DNA of 64,000 bases from Bradyrhizobium sp. 199 (GTDB lineage Bacteria > Pseudomonadota > Alphaproteobacteria > Rhizobiales > Xanthobacteraceae): assembly GCF_023073355.1 (NCBI RefSeq), contig NZ_JADPJI010000005.1, positions 1,302,001-1,366,000 of the forward strand, written 5' to 3'. Below the pieces are notes generated by a model, which was not told the DNA's origin, made no database searches, and worked only from the letters and a program-made list of their open reading frames with translations. Shown here piece by piece: positions 56,793 to 64,000 of the stretch; the first letter of the stretch is position 1, and each line of letters opens with the position of its first letter. The translations under genes and the position numbers were made by a program.

Positions 56793-58400
56793 ATGCAGCC
56801 CCTGCGCATGTCCCGCCGCGTCATGAATCTCGCTTACATGCTGACCCAGAATGCGCGGCGGCATGGAGCGCGTCCCGGCTTCGTCTGGGGTGACAAATCC
56901 TGGACCTGGCGCGAGATCGATGCGCAGGTCTCGGCGCTGGCCGCGGCGCTCGCCGCACGCGGTATCACCAAGGGTGACCGCATCCTGGTTCACTCCAAGA
57001 ACAGCGACGAGATGTTCTTGTCGATGTTTGCGGCATTCCGGCTCGGCGCGGTCTGGGTGCCCACCAATTTCCGCCTGATGCCGGATGAGGTCACCTATCT
57101 CGCGCAGGCCTCGGGGGCCAAGGCGTTTCTGTGCCATGTCGATTTTCCCGAGCACGCCGCGGCCGTGAAGGGCGGGGCGATCGAGTTCACCTGGAGCATC
57201 GACGGCAAGGCCGCCTTCGGCGAGCGCTCGGTTGCTGATGCCATTGCCGCGCAGGCTGGCGCCATTATCGCGAATGTCGAGGTCGAGCACGACGATCCCT
57301 GCTGGTTCTTCTTCACCTCCGGCACCACCGGGCGCTCGAAGGCGGCGGTACTGACCCACGGGCAGATGGGATTTGTCGTCACCAACCATCTCGCCGATCT
57401 CACCCCCGGCGTGACCGAGGCTGACGCTTCGCTGGTGGTGGCGCCGCTGTCGCATGGCGCCGGCGTGCACCAGCTGGTGCAGACCGCGCGCGGCGTCTGC
57501 ACCGTCCTGTTGCCGACCGAAAAGTTCGACATCAACGAGGCGTTCCGCCTGATCGAGGCACATCGGGTCGCCAATCTCTTCACCGTGCCGACGATCTTGA
57601 AGATGATGGTCGAGCACCCCGCCGTCGACAAATACGATCATTCCTCGCTGCGTCACGTGATCTATGCCGGCGCGCCGATGTATCGCGAGGACCAGAAGAC
57701 CGCGTTGAGGAAGCTCGGCAAGGTCATCGTGCAGTATTTCGGCCTCGGCGAGGTCACCGGCAACATCACCGTGCTGCCGGCGGCGCTGCACGATCCCGAG
57801 GACGGGCCGTATGCCAGGATCGGCACCTGCGGCTTCGAACGGACCGGCATGCAGGTCTCGATCCAGGACGACGAGGGCCGCGAGTTCGCGGCAAACCAGA
57901 GCGGCGAGATCTGCGTGATCGGCCCTGCCGTGCTCGCCGGCTATCACGACAACCCTGAAGCCAATGCGAAGGCATTCCGCAACGGCTGGTTCCGCACCGG
58001 CGACCTCGGCCACATGGATGAGGAGGGCTTCGTCTACATTACCGGCCGCGCCTCCGACATGTACATCTCCGGCGGCTCCAATATCTATCCGCGCGAGATC
58101 GAGGAGAAGATCCTGACGCATCCCGCAGTGGGTGAGGTCGCCGTGCTCGGCGTGCCCGATGCGACCTGGGGCGAGGTCGGCGTCGCCGTCTGCGTGGCGC
58201 GAGACGGCGAGAAGCCGGTGAGCGAAGCCGAGATGGCGGCGTTCCTCTCGCCGAAGGTGCCGCGCTACAAGATGCCGAAGCGGTTCTTCTTCTGGGAGGC
58301 GCTGCCGAAATCCGGCTATGGCAAGATTCCCAAACGCATGGTGCGCGACGAGCTCGAGGCGCGCGGGCTGCTCGATCTCGACAAGACGGAACTTGGCTGA
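56793..58400 (+). CDS. acyl-CoA synthetase (AMP-dependent ligase)
   Basis: The 535-residue ANL-superfamily enzyme activates a carboxylic acid as acyl-AMP and transfers it to CoA. Motifs: FFFTSGTTGRSKAAVLTHGQ (P-loop), GLGEVTGNITVLP, WFRTGDLGHMDEEGFVYITGR, and the C-terminal ISGGSNIYPREIEEKI and KSGYGKIPKRM with the catalytic Lys. It is the complete form of the domain whose C-terminal part is found alone in the kinase fusion at 48.4 kb. The substrate is probably a medium- or long-chain or aromatic acid; this cannot be fixed by sequence. Confidence 0.93.
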   Translation: MQPLRMSRRVMNLAYMLTQNARRHGARPGFVWGDKSWTWREIDAQVSALAAALAARGITKGDRILVHSKNSDEMFLSMFAAFRLGAVWVPTNFRLMPDEVTYLAQASGAKAFLCHVDFPEHAAAVKGGAIEFTWSIDGKAAFGERSVADAIAAQAGAIIANVEVEHDDPCWFFFTSGTTGRSKAAVLTHGQMGFVVTNHLADLTPGVTEADASLVVAPLSHGAGVHQLVQTARGVCTVLLPTEKFDINEAFRLIEAHRVANLFTVPTILKMMVEHPAVDKYDHSSLRHVIYAGAPMYREDQKTALRKLGKVIVQYFGLGEVTGNITVLPAALHDPEDGPYARIGTCGFERTGMQVSIQDDEGREFAANQSGEICVIGPAVLAGYHDNPEANAKAFRNGWFRTGDLGHMDEEGFVYITGRASDMYISGGSNIYPREIEEKILTHPAVGEVAVLGVPDATWGEVGVAVCVARDGEKPVSEAEMAAFLSPKVPRYKMPKRFFFWEALPKSGYGKIPKRMVRDELEARGLLDLDKTELG

Positions 58401-58403
58401 GCG

Positions 58404-59270
58404 GTGGCGATGCGGAATGTCAAGCAGCCGGGCGCGCCCGTCCCAGAGCGCATCCGATGGGTGGAGGCGAGGGGACGCGCCTTCTCGTTCACGCTTCAGG
58501 CAGGTCTGCCGTTGCTGGAAGCCGCACGGCTTGGTTTTGCGGCCGAGGGATTTGCCGCTGGCGTTCTGAACTTCCGGCGCGGCGCGCTCGGGCCGTTCGC
58601 CTATGTCATGCCGGCGCTGTCGAAGACCGGCGAGAACGCCGCATTCTACAGCGACACGTTCCGGCCCGGCGGCGTGACGCGCACGAGGCTCGGCAGCATG
58701 ACGCTCGGCCTGCGCGACGGCGCGCCGTTCTTTCACTGCCACGGGCTGTGGACGGAAGCGGATGGCAAGGCCAGCGGCGGCCACATGCTGCCGGACGAAA
58801 CTGTCGTCGCCGAACCGTTCGAGGTCGAGGCCTTCGGTATCGACGGTGCGATGTTCACCGGCGAGCCCGACCCCGAGACCAATTTCAAGCTGTTCGGGCC
58901 GGTCGCCGCTCAGAGCACGGGCGCGCGGACGACGAGCCGCGCGTTTGCGCTGCGGCTGCGGCCGAACCAGGATTTTGCAGGCTCGCTCGAACAGTTTTGC
59001 CGCGCGCACGGCATCGCGCGTGCGAAGATCCATGGCGGCGTCGGTTCGACCATCGGCGCGCGCTTCACCCATGGCGGCGTGACCGAGCCGTTTGCGACCG
59101 AACTTGCCGTGACGTCCGGGCTGATCGCGGCCGGGCACTCCGGCACGCTCGAAGCGGCGCTCGACGTCGCACTGGTCGACTACACCGGCGGCCTGGCGGA
59201 GGGGCGCCTGGTCCGCGGCGACAATCCGGTGCTGATGACCATGGAGCTGGTGCTGGAGGCGCTGGACTGA
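58404..59270 (+). CDS. PPC-domain (DUF296) protein with two domains
   Basis: A 288-residue protein that starts 3 bp after the ligase stop (GTG 58404; ATG 58410 is also possible). Residues about 100-145 hold the PPC signature (FFHCHGLWTEADGKASGGHMLPDETVVAEPFEV). The second half (FALRLRPNQDFAGSLEQFCRAHGI, FTHGGVTEPF, SGLIAAGHSGTLEAAL) repeats the fold in a diverged form. PPC domains in bacteria are small proteins of unclear role; a tandem form coupled to an acyl-CoA synthetase suggests ligand binding or a shared pathway, but this is inference. Confidence 0.82.
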   Translation: MAMRNVKQPGAPVPERIRWVEARGRAFSFTLQAGLPLLEAARLGFAAEGFAAGVLNFRRGALGPFAYVMPALSKTGENAAFYSDTFRPGGVTRTRLGSMTLGLRDGAPFFHCHGLWTEADGKASGGHMLPDETVVAEPFEVEAFGIDGAMFTGEPDPETNFKLFGPVAAQSTGARTTSRAFALRLRPNQDFAGSLEQFCRAHGIARAKIHGGVGSTIGARFTHGGVTEPFATELAVTSGLIAAGHSGTLEAALDVALVDYTGGLAEGRLVRGDNPVLMTMELVLEALD

Positions 59271-59356
59271 TGGCCTACCCGAATGCGCGGCTGCTGCGGC
59301 TCGGGAAATGCGGCCTGGAGCCTGTGACGGTGGAGGAGACCGATCATTATCGGTGA
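59270..59356 (+). CDS. possible 28-residue coupled peptide
   Basis: The ATG overlaps the TGA of the PPC gene (TGATG), and the frame reads MAYPNARLLRLGKCG then PVTVEETDHYR before TGA. The coupling is suggestive, but the size is small and I know no relatives. It may be chance. Confidence 0.25.
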   Translation: MAYPNARLLRLGKCGLEPVTVEETDHYR

Positions 59357-59460
59357 TGCGCGAATTCTGCGACGACTGCCGTGGGTTCGTGGAAGGCGAC
59401 GCTGGGGGAGTGAATGCACTATCCATTGCCCTTCACCGCTTCCTGTACTATGTTTCTGCC

Positions 59461-59748
59461 ATGATCAGATCCTGGCGGAACACCGCGAGCCGCAAGGTCT
59501 GGGATGGCGAGCACCCGAACCAATTTCGTGGACTCGATTTCGAGTCGGCGGCCGAGTTGTTGCTTGCGCTGAACGTCGCGAAATCGCTCGGAGACTTGAG
59601 CCCATTGAAGAGCGTCGGATTGCACAAGCTGAAGGGCGATCGCAGGGGACAATGGGCGATGACAGTCAATGAGCGCTGGCGCATTTGTTCCGAATTCAGC
59701 AAGGGCGATGCCTACGAGGTAGAAATCGTCGATTATCATAAGGGCTGA
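59461..59748 (+). CDS. higB: HigB-type toxin (RelE/ParE superfamily)
   Basis: This 95-residue mRNA-interferase-like toxin has the family layout: MIRSWRNTASRKVWDGEHPNQFRG at the start, then LHKLKGDRRGQWAMTVNERWRICSEF, then VEIVDYHKG at the end (given in parts). The toxin comes first and the antitoxin second, as is typical of higBA. The gap to higA is 5 bp. The start at ATG 59461 gives the usual length; the frame is open upstream to 59308. Confidence 0.92.
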   Translation: MIRSWRNTASRKVWDGEHPNQFRGLDFESAAELLLALNVAKSLGDLSPLKSVGLHKLKGDRRGQWAMTVNERWRICSEFSKGDAYEVEIVDYHKG

Positions 59749-59753
59749 CATCC

Positions 59754-60041
59754 ATGGCTCCGCTCGTTCATCCCGGACGGTTGCTCAAGCGCGAATTGGT
59801 TGCGCGAGGGCTGAGCGCCAACAGGCTTTCACTCGACATCGGGGTTCCCTCAGGGCGGATTACCGATATTCTGAATGGACGCAGAGGTATCTCTGCAGAC
59901 ACCGCGGTGCGACTTGGTCGCTATTTCGGCAACAGTCCACAATTCTGGTTGGACCTGCAGGGGCAGTACGACATCGGTGTCGTCGAGCGGGAGAAGGGGA
60001 CGGAGATCGCCCGACGTGTCAGGCCTGCCGACGCGGCTTGA
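59754..60041 (+). CDS. higA: HigA-type antitoxin, XRE helix-turn-helix
   Basis: A 95-residue HigA protein: HPGRLLKRELVARGLSANRLSLDIGVPSGRITDILNGRRGISADTAVRLGRYFGNS (in parts) is the HigA HTH block, followed by FWLDLQGQYDIGVVE. It should bind the higBA promoter and neutralise HigB. Autoregulation is expected for the family; I cannot identify the operator. Confidence 0.93.
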   Translation: MAPLVHPGRLLKRELVARGLSANRLSLDIGVPSGRITDILNGRRGISADTAVRLGRYFGNSPQFWLDLQGQYDIGVVEREKGTEIARRVRPADAA

Positions 60042-60801
60042 TCGGCTCGATTGAAGGCAATCGCGCTTCGTCCGAGCAGCGAGGACACGTCCCGGCGTTC
60101 TCGCGGCGTATTCCGCCCGAGCTTTGCGGTCGTTGCCGCCCTCGAAAATGCCGAGGGCGCAGGGAAGGCCGGGTGCCGGCTGGCACCCGCGGTCCACTGT
60201 GCGAAGCGTGCTAAAACAGCTGCACAGCGGCATACAGGTGAAGCCAAACATCCGGCCTTCCCTGCGCAGTGGTTTTACAGCTTATGTCGTGATCTCCCCG
60301 GGGAGCGATGCACTATTGCCCTCGTCGCCTTGCGGATGGCTGATGCACGCGCCCGGTTGGGCGACACACATCACCACAAAACTTGACGCACAGACCCCGG
60401 GCGCCAGGACCACACGATTTTGCCGTACGCTGAGTGCGCCGGTCGTATGCGCGCAGGTGTGCTGCTCACGGTGTGACCCGCCCTGCAACCACCCTCGCGC
60501 CGACGCCAACTAGCGTCCACCGCCGCCCATCCCGCGTGTCGTGACGATCGCGATGCGCCCCTCGGCCGGGTTGGGATGGCTTTCCATATGATAATCCGAA
60601 GTTCTGATAAGGAGAAATATTTTAGCGCGGTGGCGTTGACCCTGCCATGGGGTGTTTTGCCCGACGGGCAGCGCAACAGGTTGTGGGTTGGGCCGAGCGT
60701 CGCGGCAACGGTGCCACGAACCGGTCTCCCCTCGGCCCCAAAATACGCTAGGATGATCGCAGCGCGCCTTAAATCGCGCAGATTGAAGAGTGAGGGAACG
60801 G
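60042..60801. repeat. repeat-rich gap without genes
   Basis: These 760 bp contain no credible gene. An 18-bp inverted repeat with one mismatch has arms at 60157-60174 and 60251-60268 (GCGCAGGGAAGGCC and its complement). From about 60260 to 60520 and around 60590-60670 the sequence resembles long intergenic repeats I recall from many bradyrhizobial genomes (TTATGTCGTGATCTCCC, TTTTGCCGTACGCTGAG). The repeat call rests on that memory and on the inverted arms. Confidence 0.55.
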
Positions 60802-61365
60802 ATGAGGATGAGAAGCGGAACGGCGATCGCCGGGGTGGCGGCGCTGGCGGTGGCGGGGATGGCTCTGACGGCCGCTTTCGAGCCGGTCTGGGCTCACGGA
60901 CCGACCCGGCAGAAGGTGCGGGAATCCATCGAGATCAGTGCGCCGCCGGCCAAGGTGTGGGCCGCGATCTCCAATTTCCAGGACATGAGCTGGCTCCCGG
61001 TCGTCACCAAGACCACGGGCGAGAAGGGCAACGAGATCGGCGCGACGCGGACCCTGACCCTGACGGGCGGCCCGACGGTCGAGGAGGAGCTCTACAAATA
61101 TGAGCCGGACATGCTGAGCTATTCGTACCGGATCACCAAGGTGGACGTGAAGGTGTTGCCGGTGACCAATTATTCCTCGACGTTGACGGTGTCGCCGGCG
61201 CCCGACGGCAAGTCCAAGCTGGAATGGGCCGGCGCGTTCTACCGCGGCTTTCCAAACAACGATCCGCCGCCGGAGCTGAGCGACGAGGCCGCGGTGAAGG
61301 CGGTCAGCGGGCTCTACAAGGCCGGCCTCGAAGCGCTGAAGAAGAAGATCGAAAGCGGAAGCTGA
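60802..61365 (+). CDS. MxaD-like periplasmic SRPBCC protein
   Basis: The 187-residue protein has a signal peptide (about residues 1-32, ending VWA) and an SRPBCC/START-like domain: HGPTRQKVRESIEISAPPAKVWAAISNFQDMSWLP, then TRTLTLTGG, then EEELYKYEPDMLSYSYRI (in parts). That is the MxaD family, which in methylotrophs helps methanol dehydrogenase pass electrons to cytochrome cL. AGGGAACGG precedes ATG 60802; GTG 60790 is in frame too. The neighbour is a beta-propeller gene 2 bp downstream. No dehydrogenase gene is in the window. Confidence 0.82.
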   Translation: MRMRSGTAIAGVAALAVAGMALTAAFEPVWAHGPTRQKVRESIEISAPPAKVWAAISNFQDMSWLPVVTKTTGEKGNEIGATRTLTLTGGPTVEEELYKYEPDMLSYSYRITKVDVKVLPVTNYSSTLTVSPAPDGKSKLEWAGAFYRGFPNNDPPPELSDEAAVKAVSGLYKAGLEALKKKIESGS

Positions 61366-61367
61366 TC

Positions 61368-62351
61368 GTGCGGGCACTGGCCTTGCGGGCGCCGGTCTTG
61401 CGGGCGCTGGTCTTGGCGGCGCTCGCCGCCGGCCTTTGCCGGGGTGGTCTCGGCAGCGCATGCGCCGAAGAGGCGTTCGTGACCAACCAACTCAGCGACG
61501 ATCTGATGGTCGTGGACCTCGCGACATCGCGTAGCCTCGCAACCATTGCGATCGGCGGCAAGCCGGCGGGCGTCGCCGTCAGCGCGGACGGACGCTTCGC
61601 CTATGTGACGAGCCCCGACGCCAAGGCGGTGACTGTCGTCGACGCCGCAGCGCGGCAGGTGGCGGGACGCATCGAGGTCGGTGGCGGGCCGCTCGGCATT
61701 GCGGTGGCGCCCGATGGCAGGACGGTCTATGTCGCCGACTGGTATGCGGCCGCGGTGCGGGTGATCGATACGGCCTCGCGCAGCGTCACCGCGAGCATCG
61801 CGGTCGGCGCCTCGCCCTCGGGGCTGGCGGTGACGCCGGACGGCAGGCTGCTGCTCTCGGCGGACCGCGACGATGATAGCGTCTCAGTCGTGGACACGAC
61901 GACGCGTCAGCGCAAGACGACGATCAAGGTCGGCACCCGTCCGTTCGGCGTCACGATCGACGCAGAGGGCAGGCGCGCCTACACCGCCAATGTCGGGTCC
62001 GACGACGTTTCCGTGATCGATATTGTAGAAGGCAGGGAGATTGCCCGCGTGCCGGTTGGGATGCGCCCCTATGCGGTGGCACTCACGCACGGCCGCGGCT
62101 TCGCCAGCGATCAATATGGCGGCACCGTCAGCGTATTCGACCTGGCGAGCCTGAAGCCGATCAAGCGCATCAATGTCGGCGACTATCCGGAAGGCATCAA
62201 CGCAACCGCCGACGGCAAGCGCGTCATCGTGGCGTGCTGGGAGAGCAACACGCTAAGCATCATCGATGCGACCGAGCTGAAGGTCGTCGGCGAGGTCAAG
62301 ACCGGCGACGGCCCGCGCGCGTTCGGGATGTTTTTGCGCAAGACGGAGTAG
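61368..62351 (+). CDS. exported YVTN-type beta-propeller protein
   Basis: A 327-residue exported protein. A signal peptide (about residues 1-33, ending ACAEE) precedes seven repeats of about 42 residues in which each has a GxxPxGVAVSxDGRxxYVTxxxxxxVxVVD-like pattern (for example GGKPAGVAVSADGRFAYV and GASPSGLAVTPDGRLLLS). The family includes propellers associated with PQQ-dependent alcohol oxidation. GTG 61368 starts 2 bp after the MxaD-like gene, so the two are coupled. A role with a PQQ or quinoprotein dehydrogenase is inferred. Confidence 0.85.
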   Translation: MRALALRAPVLRALVLAALAAGLCRGGLGSACAEEAFVTNQLSDDLMVVDLATSRSLATIAIGGKPAGVAVSADGRFAYVTSPDAKAVTVVDAAARQVAGRIEVGGGPLGIAVAPDGRTVYVADWYAAAVRVIDTASRSVTASIAVGASPSGLAVTPDGRLLLSADRDDDSVSVVDTTTRQRKTTIKVGTRPFGVTIDAEGRRAYTANVGSDDVSVIDIVEGREIARVPVGMRPYAVALTHGRGFASDQYGGTVSVFDLASLKPIKRINVGDYPEGINATADGKRVIVACWESNTLSIIDATELKVVGEVKTGDGPRAFGMFLRKTE

Positions 62352-62398
62352 GGGGCTGTAGCCCTCATGAGCGGCAGCGACAGGCGGGAGAGGCGTCC

Positions 62399-63073
62399 CT
62401 ATCCACCGGTGTTTCCGGACATCGCTTCGCTCATCCGGGCTACGGCAGCGGTGCACAGCGTCGTTCCAATCTCATCCATCCGCTCAAACACGTGATCAGG
62501 CCCCAGCGCCCGCAGCGCCGCCGGGGCGGCATAGCCCCAGCATACGGCACCGCAAGCAATCCCGACGGTCCGCGCTGCCTCGATGTCGCGGACCTCGTCG
62601 CCGATCGCGATCACATGGGCGGGCTCGGCACCGGCACGGCGGATGACCCGGCGGAATTTCGCGGCCTTGCCGAACAGCGATGCCGAGCAGTCGAAATGGG
62701 AGAACAGCGCTGCGGCCGGCCCAAGCTTTTCGCGCGCATTGGCTTCGCTGTCGGACGTCACCAGCGCGAGCTTGATGCCGTTATCGGTCAGGGTCCGCAG
62801 CATCACCTCGACGCCCGCAAACAGTGAAATCTCGCTAGCCGCCTCCGCCTTCAGCAGCCGTGCATGCCGCGCGATCGCCGGCAACTTCCACAGCGGCACC
62901 TCGAGGCGGGCGAGGATCTCGCGGCTCGAAGCATGCCGCAGGCCCTCGATATCCTCATCCGCGACACGGCGAAAGCCGAAGCGGTCGGCGACGTCGTTGA
63001 TGACGCGCAGGAACCACGGGAAGCTGTCGGCGAGCGTGCCGTCGAGGTCAAAGATGGCGAGGGCGTAGGGCAT
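62399..63073 (-). CDS. HAD-family phosphatase (phosphoglycolate-phosphatase-like)
   Basis: The 224-residue HAD hydrolase has all four motifs: FDLDGTLADS (nucleophile and acid), LVTSDSE, Lys in FGKAAKFRRVI, and GDEVRDIEAARTVGI. The cap domain is small and helical, as in the Gph/PGP group. It is convergent with the propeller gene. The natural substrate is not evident. Confidence 0.93.
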   Translation of the reverse strand: MPYALAIFDLDGTLADSFPWFLRVINDVADRFGFRRVADEDIEGLRHASSREILARLEVPLWKLPAIARHARLLKAEAASEISLFAGVEVMLRTLTDNGIKLALVTSDSEANAREKLGPAAALFSHFDCSASLFGKAAKFRRVIRRAGAEPAHVIAIGDEVRDIEAARTVGIACGAVCWGYAAPAALRALGPDHVFERMDEIGTTLCTAAVARMSEAMSGNTGG

Positions 63074-63127
63074 GAAGAGCGCGATGCGGATGGGGGAAGC
63101 GATTGACGCGGCTGTTGCTCTAAGTAA

Positions 63128-63892
63128 TCAGTCGTAACCCAGCCGTCGACCGGGTTGATTGGGCACCGCCTCGTTTACGTCGAGATAAACCCTGTCAACG
63201 CAGCGTTGTACGGCGCGATGATAGCTTGCTCCGCGCCATTCCCCCTTGCGGATTTCGACGTCACTAACCTGCGCCACCGTGAGGCAGCGCCATTCGCCGC
63301 CGGCCGGCAGCTTACTTCGGCTAAGGCCGCCGAATTGAAACACCAATGCCCGTTCTTGCCCATTGGTATGCCCGAGAATGTAAGGGCATACCTCGCGACG
63401 AACGCCGTTGTAGTTTAAGGATACAGGTGCGCGCTTCAATATCGCTTCTGCGAGCATTTCGAACGCAGCGCTGTGACTCGATCGCACGATCTCGAACGCT
63501 TTGTCACGTGAACGACCATAACGATAGATAGAAAAGTCCTCATCGAAGCTCGCCGCTCGCGTGATCCCAAGCCGTTCCATCACAGCGAAGCTCGTTCGAT
63601 CTACGAAAGAAAAGTCCTGATCTGGAAATGAAACTCCGATCGCCCAGGCCGCTTCGAGGTCGGCAATAACGACCGGCTCGATCCGCACGGTACTGTTGCG
63701 AACCCGGTCCCAGAACGTCTCAGCGACGTTCCGATCAAATCGACTTCTAAGCAGCATCCATGTCTCGGCAAGGACGTGGTCCGTCATCACCGGATCAGGG
63801 AAGCTTTGGAGGATTGCTTTCGCTAGGGCATTGCTTCGGTCCCGCTTCGCGACGGCCGCAAACCAGACCGATGTATCCACAAACACACTCAA
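63128..63892 (-). CDS. PIN-domain (VapC-like) protein with a C-terminal WYL-like domain
   Basis: This 254-residue protein is about twice the size of a normal VapC. Residues 1-130 are a PIN nuclease: VFVDTSVWFAA (Asp6), LAETWMLL (Glu43), FVDRTSFAVME (Asp98) and ASFDEDFS (Asp117) are the four acidic positions. Residues about 145-235 form another domain: VSLNYNGVRREVCPYILG, then QERALVFQFGG, then EWRCLTVAQVSDVEI, then RCVDRVYLDVN. This recalls WYL-related domains, with the R-x-V-x-P-Y core. The TTG start overlaps the stop of an upstream gene by 3 nt; GTG 63886 is an alternative. Confidence 0.72.
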   Translation of the reverse strand: MSVFVDTSVWFAAVAKRDRSNALAKAILQSFPDPVMTDHVLAETWMLLRSRFDRNVAETFWDRVRNSTVRIEPVVIADLEAAWAIGVSFPDQDFSFVDRTSFAVMERLGITRAASFDEDFSIYRYGRSRDKAFEIVRSSHSAAFEMLAEAILKRAPVSLNYNGVRREVCPYILGHTNGQERALVFQFGGLSRSKLPAGGEWRCLTVAQVSDVEIRKGEWRGASYHRAVQRCVDRVYLDVNEAVPNQPGRRLGYD

Positions 63893-64000
63893 GGGCGCCG
63901 AGACTTGAGCTTGAGCTTAGTTTTTTTGCGGCCGCCCCGCGACGAATGAACATCTAGGATCGCTTCGGCGATCATCTCTTTTTTATGACTTGCAACGTCG
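63889..64000 (-). CDS. end of the gene upstream of the PIN protein (possible antitoxin), cut by window edge
   Basis: The minus strand is open from the window edge to a TGA at 63889-63891. The last 36 residues read DVASHKKEMIAEAILDVHSS then GGRKKTKLKLKSRRP, very basic at the end. The stop overlaps the TTG of the PIN gene, so the two genes form one unit. A short DNA-binding antitoxin is the natural expectation for a partner of a VapC-like gene, but the visible part is too small to identify a family. Confidence 0.4.
   Translation of the reverse strand, partial: DVASHKKEMIAEAILDVHSSRGGRKKTKLKLKSRRP

Noticed and set aside
56145-59426. 1093-codon open frame on the minus strand opposite the acyl-CoA synthetase and PPC genes
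   Set aside because: It mirrors two well-supported genes with strong family motifs and its own product is Arg/His/Gly-rich with no recognisable domain. High GC3 on the plus strand removes stop codons on the other strand.

Overview
The window looks like core chromosome of an alphaproteobacterium of the Bradyrhizobium/Nitrobacteraceae type. The evidence is a high GC content with strong GC3 bias (which produces long shadow reading frames on both strands), a PDH operon whose E1-beta carries its own lipoyl domain, an alphaproteobacterial gene order (argS, SPOR protein, nagZ, scpAB, tatABC, serS, surE, pcm, LysM/M23, yajC, secDF) and short palindromic repeats of a kind I remember from bradyrhizobial genomes. 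The genus is inference; no rRNA or other phylogenetic marker was compared.

Left part (1-8.5 kb): the end of pdhA, then pdhB, a small DUF5076-like gene, a cytosine-deaminase-like gene, pdhC, a small membrane protein and lpdA. These give all subunits of pyruvate dehydrogenase. Threonine synthase and a solute-binding protein of the Bug/TctC family follow. 8.5-17.5 kb is more accessory: a three-gene phosphorelay on the minus strand (four-PAS histidine kinase, FixJ/NodW-like regulator, stand-alone receiver), a divergent run of small cysteine-rich proteins (two of them paralogues), a soluble lytic transglycosylase, a frameshifted tail of an adenylate cyclase, and several short proteins. A gene-poor repeat-containing stretch leads to ilvD.

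18-46 kb is dense housekeeping DNA. It runs from ilvD and an overlapping ExoR-like Sel1 protein through xthA, a membrane hybrid kinase, erpA, dgt, argS, a SPOR protein, nagZ, scpA/scpB, tatABC, serS, surE, pcm and a NlpD-like LysM/M23 lipoprotein to a DUF815 ATPase, yajC, secD and secF. Two genes follow whose mitochondrial relatives (NDUFAF3 and NDUFAF6) assemble complex I, then threonine ammonia-lyase. The theme is protein export, chromosome segregation, cell-wall turnover and stationary-phase repair.

46-64 kb is mixed: a class-V PLP enzyme, a CAP-domain secreted protein, a kinase fused to an acyl-CoA-ligase C-terminal domain next to trmFO, a DUF1127 protein, an MltB-like transglycosylase, several small conserved proteins, two sibling GNAT acetyltransferases, an acyl-CoA synthetase with a two-domain PPC protein, a higBA toxin-antitoxin pair, a repeat-rich gap, an MxaD-like protein paired with a beta-propeller, a HAD phosphatase, and a PIN-domain protein fused to an unusual C-terminal domain at the right edge. 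No rRNA, tRNA, CRISPR array or intact insertion sequence was seen. The best candidates for something under-described are the PIN fusion (63.1-64.0 kb), the kinase-ANL fusion (48.4-49.5 kb) and the phosphorelay with its cysteine-rich neighbours (8.5-13.7 kb).
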